Below are positions 57,423 to 60,801 of a DNA stretch of 60,801 bases, piece after piece (positions within the stretch are counted from its first letter, which is position 1; the number at the start of each line of letters is the position of its first letter). The translations under genes and the position numbers were made by a program. The stretch comes from Vibrio sp. HI00D65 (lineage in GTDB: Bacteria > Pseudomonadota > Gammaproteobacteria > Enterobacterales > Vibrionaceae). Location: the NCBI RefSeq assembly GCF_001635455.1, contig NZ_LWEH01000235.1:1-60801 (forward strand). The letters run 5' to 3'. The notes under the pieces were generated by a model that worked only from the letters and a program-made list of their open reading frames with translations, searched no databases and was not told the DNA's origin.

Positions 57423-58244
57423 TCAACCTCTACTAAGTAACTCAATAAATCTCGCCGGGCTTCTTCCTGTCATCATCTTAAACATGTGAATAAATGATGA
57501 TGGGGAGTCATAACCTAGCTCAGAGGAAATCCCGCTAACACTTTTACCCTTTAGCATTTCATCAATGGCGACATGGACAACGAGCTGAGTTTTCCATTGT
57601 CTATAACTTAAGTTAGTGTCAATACGTATAATTCTTGACAATGTGCTTTCTGAAACGTTTGAAAGCAATGCAAACTCTCGCTTGTCCATACTGCATATTG
57701 ACTTAATTCCTACCGAAGATATGCACTGAAGCACACGTCTATCATGAGGCATAGGAGCGCTAGTAAACAGCCGTCTAGCGCTTTTCAGACGGTGAAAGAC
57801 CAAATCAACGAGTAACTTTTGGCCACCCTCATCATTACTTGTTGGAGTTCTTTCCATCTCAATTAACAGCGATTTTAAGAAAGAATTGATCTCCACAAGC
57901 TGAGCTTTGACTGAGCAAAAATCAAAGATCTCTGAAGGCATGTAAAGGCTAACAAGTTCTACGTTGCTCAACGTTCCTACCGAATGTCTAACGCCAGCCG
58001 GAATCAATACTCCCTGCTGAGGAGACACAAGCATCCTCTCCTTGGATCTGTCTAAATACAAAAACAACGCACCTTCTTTCGCATAAAGCAACTGAACCCA
58101 TGCATGGCTGTGTGCCTGAACATTTACCCCTTTGGGAATTGAACGAGCGACCACTTTGCATTCGCTGCATAAGTTTTCAAATGACTCTTTCGAAGGTGGA
58201 TAGGTTGAAATCATTGTTGATAAATATTCTCTATTGATTGACAT
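57423..58244 (-). CDS. AraC family regulator with cupin sensor
   Basis: A 273-residue protein: N-terminal cupin (VNVQAHSHAWVQLLYAKEGALFLYLD, SPQQGVLIPAGVRHSVGT) and C-terminal AraC helix-turn-helix pair (LSNVSESTLSRIIRIDTNLSYRQWKTQLVVH; SVSGISSELGYDSPSSFIHMFKMMTGRSPARFIEL). Divergent from the panB gene 201 bases away, so probably its regulator. Confidence 0.88.
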   Translation of the reverse strand: MSINREYLSTMISTYPPSKESFENLCSECKVVARSIPKGVNVQAHSHAWVQLLYAKEGALFLYLDRSKERMLVSPQQGVLIPAGVRHSVGTLSNVELVSLYMPSEIFDFCSVKAQLVEINSFLKSLLIEMERTPTSNDEGGQKLLVDLVFHRLKSARRLFTSAPMPHDRRVLQCISSVGIKSICSMDKREFALLSNVSESTLSRIIRIDTNLSYRQWKTQLVVHVAIDEMLKGKSVSGISSELGYDSPSSFIHMFKMMTGRSPARFIELLSRG

Positions 58245-58445
58245 ATATTCGATACCGCCTCCATTAGTTGCTCAACTAATCTAGGCGCTACCGGAACCGA
58301 ACTTGCATTACATTACCATATAAAACAATAAGATAAACAATCAACCTAATCACATTGACTCCTATCTTATTTGGGAAAACACCTAAATCAGAGTGGTTCC
58401 GGACTCTTTGTCACTCAAACGAAAAACCGTTTAAAGGAAAATATT

Positions 58446-59258
58446 GTGAGTACACATACCTCAAAAACAAAAATCACAACCGCTAAGATAAAAAGCATGA
58501 AAGGAAAAGGGCGAATAGTGTCACTCACTGCCTATACAAAAAACATAACGCAACTAATGGATCCTTATGTCGATCTTATTATTGTTGGTGACTCGCTAGG
58601 CATGGTGGCTTTTGGCTTTGACTCTACATTGCGAGTTACCGTAGAAATGATGATTTCCCACGGTTCAGCCGTAGTCCGTGGTGCCGAAACATCTTGCGTA
58701 ATAGTAGATATGCCCTTTGGAAGCTACCAGGAATCGAAACAATTAGCTTATAAAAATGCAGCCAAAGTTATGGCTCAGACAGGTGCCCAAGGTATCAAAA
58801 TCGAAGGTGGCCCCGAAATGCTCGAAACAGTGGAGTTTCTAATTCAAAGAGGTATACCGGTAATGCCTCATATTGGCCTATGCCCTCAATACGCCAACGT
58901 ATTAGGTGGTTTTAAGGTTCAAGGAAAAACACAACACCAAAAGGACTACCTCATCGAAACAGCACGAAAATTCGAAAAAGTTGGAGCATTTTCATTACTT
59001 GTTGAAGGCGTCGATGAGCTTACAGCTCGAGAAATCACCCGATCTGTATCGATACCGACTATTGGTATCGGAGCTTCACCCGAATGTGATGGTCAGGTGC
59101 TAGTGACCGAAGACATGCTTGGTTTGTTCACTGAATATACACCTAAGTTTGTCAAAAAATACATCGACCTAAGCCAGCTGATCAAAACATCATTTAGTGA
59201 ATATGAACAAGAAGTAAGAAATGGTGCATTCCCTACTCTTGAGCACTGCTTCGATTAG
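58446..59258 (+). CDS. panB: Ketopantoate hydroxymethyltransferase
   Basis: A 270-residue PanB barrel enzyme that makes ketopantoate from 2-oxoisovalerate and methylene-tetrahydrofolate in pantothenate synthesis. Motifs: SLTAYT, LIIVGDSLGMVAFGFDST (metal and substrate Asp), VVDMPFGSYQES, IKIEGG, MPHIGLCPQ, TIGIGASPECDGQVLVTEDMLG. GTG at 58446 has AAAGGAAA upstream; the long TTG frame from 58371 is less likely. No panC follows, which is unusual, and an AraC gene is divergent, so this may be an extra copy with a special use. Confidence 0.88.
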   Translation: MSTHTSKTKITTAKIKSMKGKGRIVSLTAYTKNITQLMDPYVDLIIVGDSLGMVAFGFDSTLRVTVEMMISHGSAVVRGAETSCVIVDMPFGSYQESKQLAYKNAAKVMAQTGAQGIKIEGGPEMLETVEFLIQRGIPVMPHIGLCPQYANVLGGFKVQGKTQHQKDYLIETARKFEKVGAFSLLVEGVDELTAREITRSVSIPTIGIGASPECDGQVLVTEDMLGLFTEYTPKFVKKYIDLSQLIKTSFSEYEQEVRNGAFPTLEHCFD

Positions 59259-59313
59259 TTTGCCTGTTCATTAAAACTCTGGATGCGGAAAATATCAGCG
59301 CTAGATCAAACAA

Positions 59314-59421
59314 AACGTGTATATATCGGCCGTTTTTCGTTCAAATATCACACTTTCCCAATTACAAATTTGCAACATCCACAACATAATGTTCATATTC
59401 AACCGTCTGCATAACCTTGTA
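59314..59421. repeat. Left arm of a perfect 108-bp inverted repeat
   Basis: Base-for-base reverse complement of 60694-60801. The arm begins AACGTGTATATATCGGCC and ends ATAACCTTGTA. It starts 55 bases after the panB stop. Confidence 0.98.
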
Positions 59422-59477
59422 GAATATCTTTACTATGAAATAAGGGCTTTTCATTTGTAATGATTCTTCTCGTTTGT

Positions 59478-59511
59478 ATTTGCCACCCTTCGGGGTGGCC
59501 TTTTTTTATTA
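59478..59511 (+). terminator. Strong terminator
   Basis: GCCACCC and GGGTGGC arms closed by TTCG, followed by seven T residues. It may end the panB transcript or, if the segment inverts, another one. Confidence 0.85.
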
Positions 59512-59658
59512 AAGCCTCAGGTAGTTATTATGTTTTCTCAAGTGCTCACCCCGAACTAAATCTACGAAACTATCAATAAAAACTCTTATCTATTAATGCT
59601 TTACACACCTTTAGGCTATCTAATATCCTATTAATTTGACTAAAAGTGAGGACTTATC

Positions 59659-59751
59659 ATGTTAAAATGGACCATATTATTTTTACTACTCAGCACCACA
59701 ACTTACGCAGCGGCTTCACTAGATCCATTAGGCAATGGAAATATTCTTTAG
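59659..59751 (+). CDS. Possible 30-aa secreted peptide
   Basis: A 30-codon frame with a GTGAGGA ribosome-binding site. The first 17-18 residues (MLKWTILFLLLSTTTYAA) are an ideal signal peptide and would leave about 12 residues (SLDPLGNGNIL). It lies inside the segment between the inverted repeats. No family recognised. Confidence 0.45.
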   Translation: MLKWTILFLLLSTTTYAAASLDPLGNGNIL

Positions 59752-60437
59752 TATTTAAGGACTCACTTAACTAATTAAGTGTATTGCACTAACACATACA
59801 ACTTGCGAAAAAATAAAAACAAATCAGCAAATTATAATTATGACATTCCTAGCTGTTTTACTTAGATAACAATGTTTCAACCTATTCGCTGTATACCCAA
59901 CCAATAATAAGCTCACTGGCTATTTACTTGTCATCCTTTAAATATGTATCAGAGCATTTATAGCGCTAAACTACTGCTCACTCTCCCAATCTCATATACA
60001 TTGACTCGAAAATGCCTACAAAATTTCATAGCTTATTAAAAAAAACGTAAAAATGCTGCGTAAAAAATAAGCCAAAAATGACTGACTAAATACCTCAGAA
60101 TAATTCATTTATAATGAAATCACACATCATAATATGCAACCGTCTACTCACAAGTAATCATTCAGCCTATCATTTTTAAAACTTTATTTTGCACAGCTTG
60201 CAGCAAATTAGAAAGAACTATAATGAGCTACTCTTTAACAAGCCGACAAAGGTATTTAAACAAAACGTCCTAACTTACTCGTATTCGTTCCAATATTTGA
60301 ATACAAAGTAATTCCACTCAGGATCACTAACCGATCGCAACAACACACCTGATTCCAATGTTGGTTTCAGACAAAAAAAAGTGACAATTAAGTTAGGAAG
60401 AAATATCAACACCACGATTAAGAGAAGAAGTCCGGTC
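59752..60437. other. AT-rich region inside the inverted-repeat-bounded segment
   Basis: 686 very AT-rich bases without a convincing gene, recombinase or RNA. It carries the promoter of the lipoprotein gene at its right end. Confidence 0.5.
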
Positions 60438-60716
60438 ATGAGCACAAAAAATATAAAAAAACACACTATTTCAATCGCAGCAATACTCTCTATGGCCCTT
60501 ACCGGGTGTGGCGGCGGCTCAAGCAGCGGAGGTTCAAACGGTAATGGTCCAATTGATCCGGCACCACTCGTTAGGCTTCCTGCCCTCAAGTCTCTGAGTA
60601 TTCCCCAAACCAATTTTCAGACAATTAAGCCCTCTAATTTTGACATTGAGCAAGCAAGTAACACGCCATTAAACGCGATGGCATACAACAATTTACAAGG
60701 TTATGCAGACGGTTGA
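60438..60716 (+). CDS. Short lipoprotein ending inside the inverted repeat
   Basis: A 92-residue protein with a lipoprotein signal (MSTKNIKKHTISIAAILSMA, lipobox LTGC), a Gly/Ser/Asn linker (GGGSSSGGSNGNG) and an unrecognised polar domain. The last seven codons (LQGYADG and stop) lie inside the right repeat arm. The mirrored left arm keeps the same seven codons on the minus strand. The start at 60438 is chosen because it begins the signal peptide; an upstream in-frame start adds 19 basic residues. Could be the truncated product of a longer surface lipoprotein gene. Confidence 0.65.
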   Translation: MSTKNIKKHTISIAAILSMALTGCGGGSSSGGSNGNGPIDPAPLVRLPALKSLSIPQTNFQTIKPSNFDIEQASNTPLNAMAYNNLQGYADG

Positions 60717-60801
60717 ATATGAACATTATGTTGTGGATGTTGCAAATTTGTAATTGGGAAAGTGTGATATTTGAACGAAAAACGGCCGATATATACACGT
60801 T
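60694..60801. repeat. Right arm of a perfect 108-bp inverted repeat, at window end
   Basis: Reverse complement of 59314-59421 without a mismatch. The window stops inside or exactly at the end of this arm, so the true repeat may be longer. Confidence 0.98.

Noticed and set aside
59314..59421. Insertion sequence terminal repeat
   Set aside because: The enclosed segment encodes no transposase and the arms are far longer than IS ends; no target duplication can be judged because the window ends.
60275..60613. 112-codon minus-strand frame opposite the lipoprotein gene
   Set aside because: Antisense to a gene with a clear lipoprotein signal; its Pro/Leu content is the mirror of the Gly/Ser linker.

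Overview
The window looks like a chromosomal piece of a marine Vibrio. The sbcB, lrgAB/cidAB-like, cdd, purT, tpm, relV, ihfA order, a CqsS hybrid kinase, an alkaline serine protease of the Vibrio type and many housekeeping genes point there. A secreted ADP-ribosyltransferase resembling the Vis toxin of Vibrio splendidus suggests the Splendidus clade. This placement is inference from protein resemblance. The right end stops exactly at the edge of a 108-bp inverted repeat, so it is probably a contig end.

Layout. 0-5 kb: an ART-family toxin gene converging on a chaperone-usher operon with DUF4402-type subunits. 6-13.9 kb: a conserved core block (sbcB, CidA/LrgA and LrgB pair, cdd, purT with a PurR box, tpm, relV, a broken cytochrome c lipoprotein gene, ihfA). 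14.4-18.9 kb: a zinc-starvation block: a Fur/Zur-type regulator behind its own Zur-like box, a dihydroorotase paralogue, a gamma-carbonic anhydrase, a COG0523 GTPase, and a convergent aspartoacylase with its own Zur-like box. 19-28.7 kb: a DMT exporter with a divergent MocR regulator, a truncated cqsA beside an intact cqsS, an AraC/GyrI regulator, an ABC-F ATPase behind a 26-codon leader with alternative hairpins, and a TauD-type dioxygenase.

29-45.9 kb is ordinary accessory and metabolic content: a subtilase, an ACT protein, a LysR/hydrolase pair, a TonB receptor, an MCP, an EamA exporter with a RidA protein, a WYL regulator, a VOC protein, a Zur-linked DUF1826 gene, an N-terminally deleted flavin oxidoreductase, a VC0807-like membrane protein, an HU protein, a 48-aa PA3496-like protein and a VirK/YbjX protein. 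46.2-49.5 kb is the most notable part: a compact operon encoding a 45-aa probable precursor peptide, an HExxH protein resembling the peptide beta-hydroxylases of RiPP pathways, a JmjC-type cupin dioxygenase and a degenerate ABC exporter. A 12-bp-stem hairpin follows the precursor and the three larger genes are coupled by two ATGA overlaps. I read it as an uncharacterised RiPP pathway using two different non-haem iron hydroxylase types.

49.7-60.8 kb: a small membrane protein, a glutamate-receptor-like channel, a secreted sphingomyelinase-like phosphodiesterase, ZevA/ZevB-like zinc uptake genes behind a perfect Zur core, a YcxB-like protein, a CSS-EAL c-di-GMP phosphodiesterase, an AraC regulator divergent from a lone panB, and a 1.27-kb segment bounded by perfect 108-bp inverted repeats carrying a lipoprotein gene and a possible 30-aa secreted peptide. 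Together, four Zur-like boxes tie 14-18 kb, 42 kb and 52-54 kb into one zinc-limitation response.
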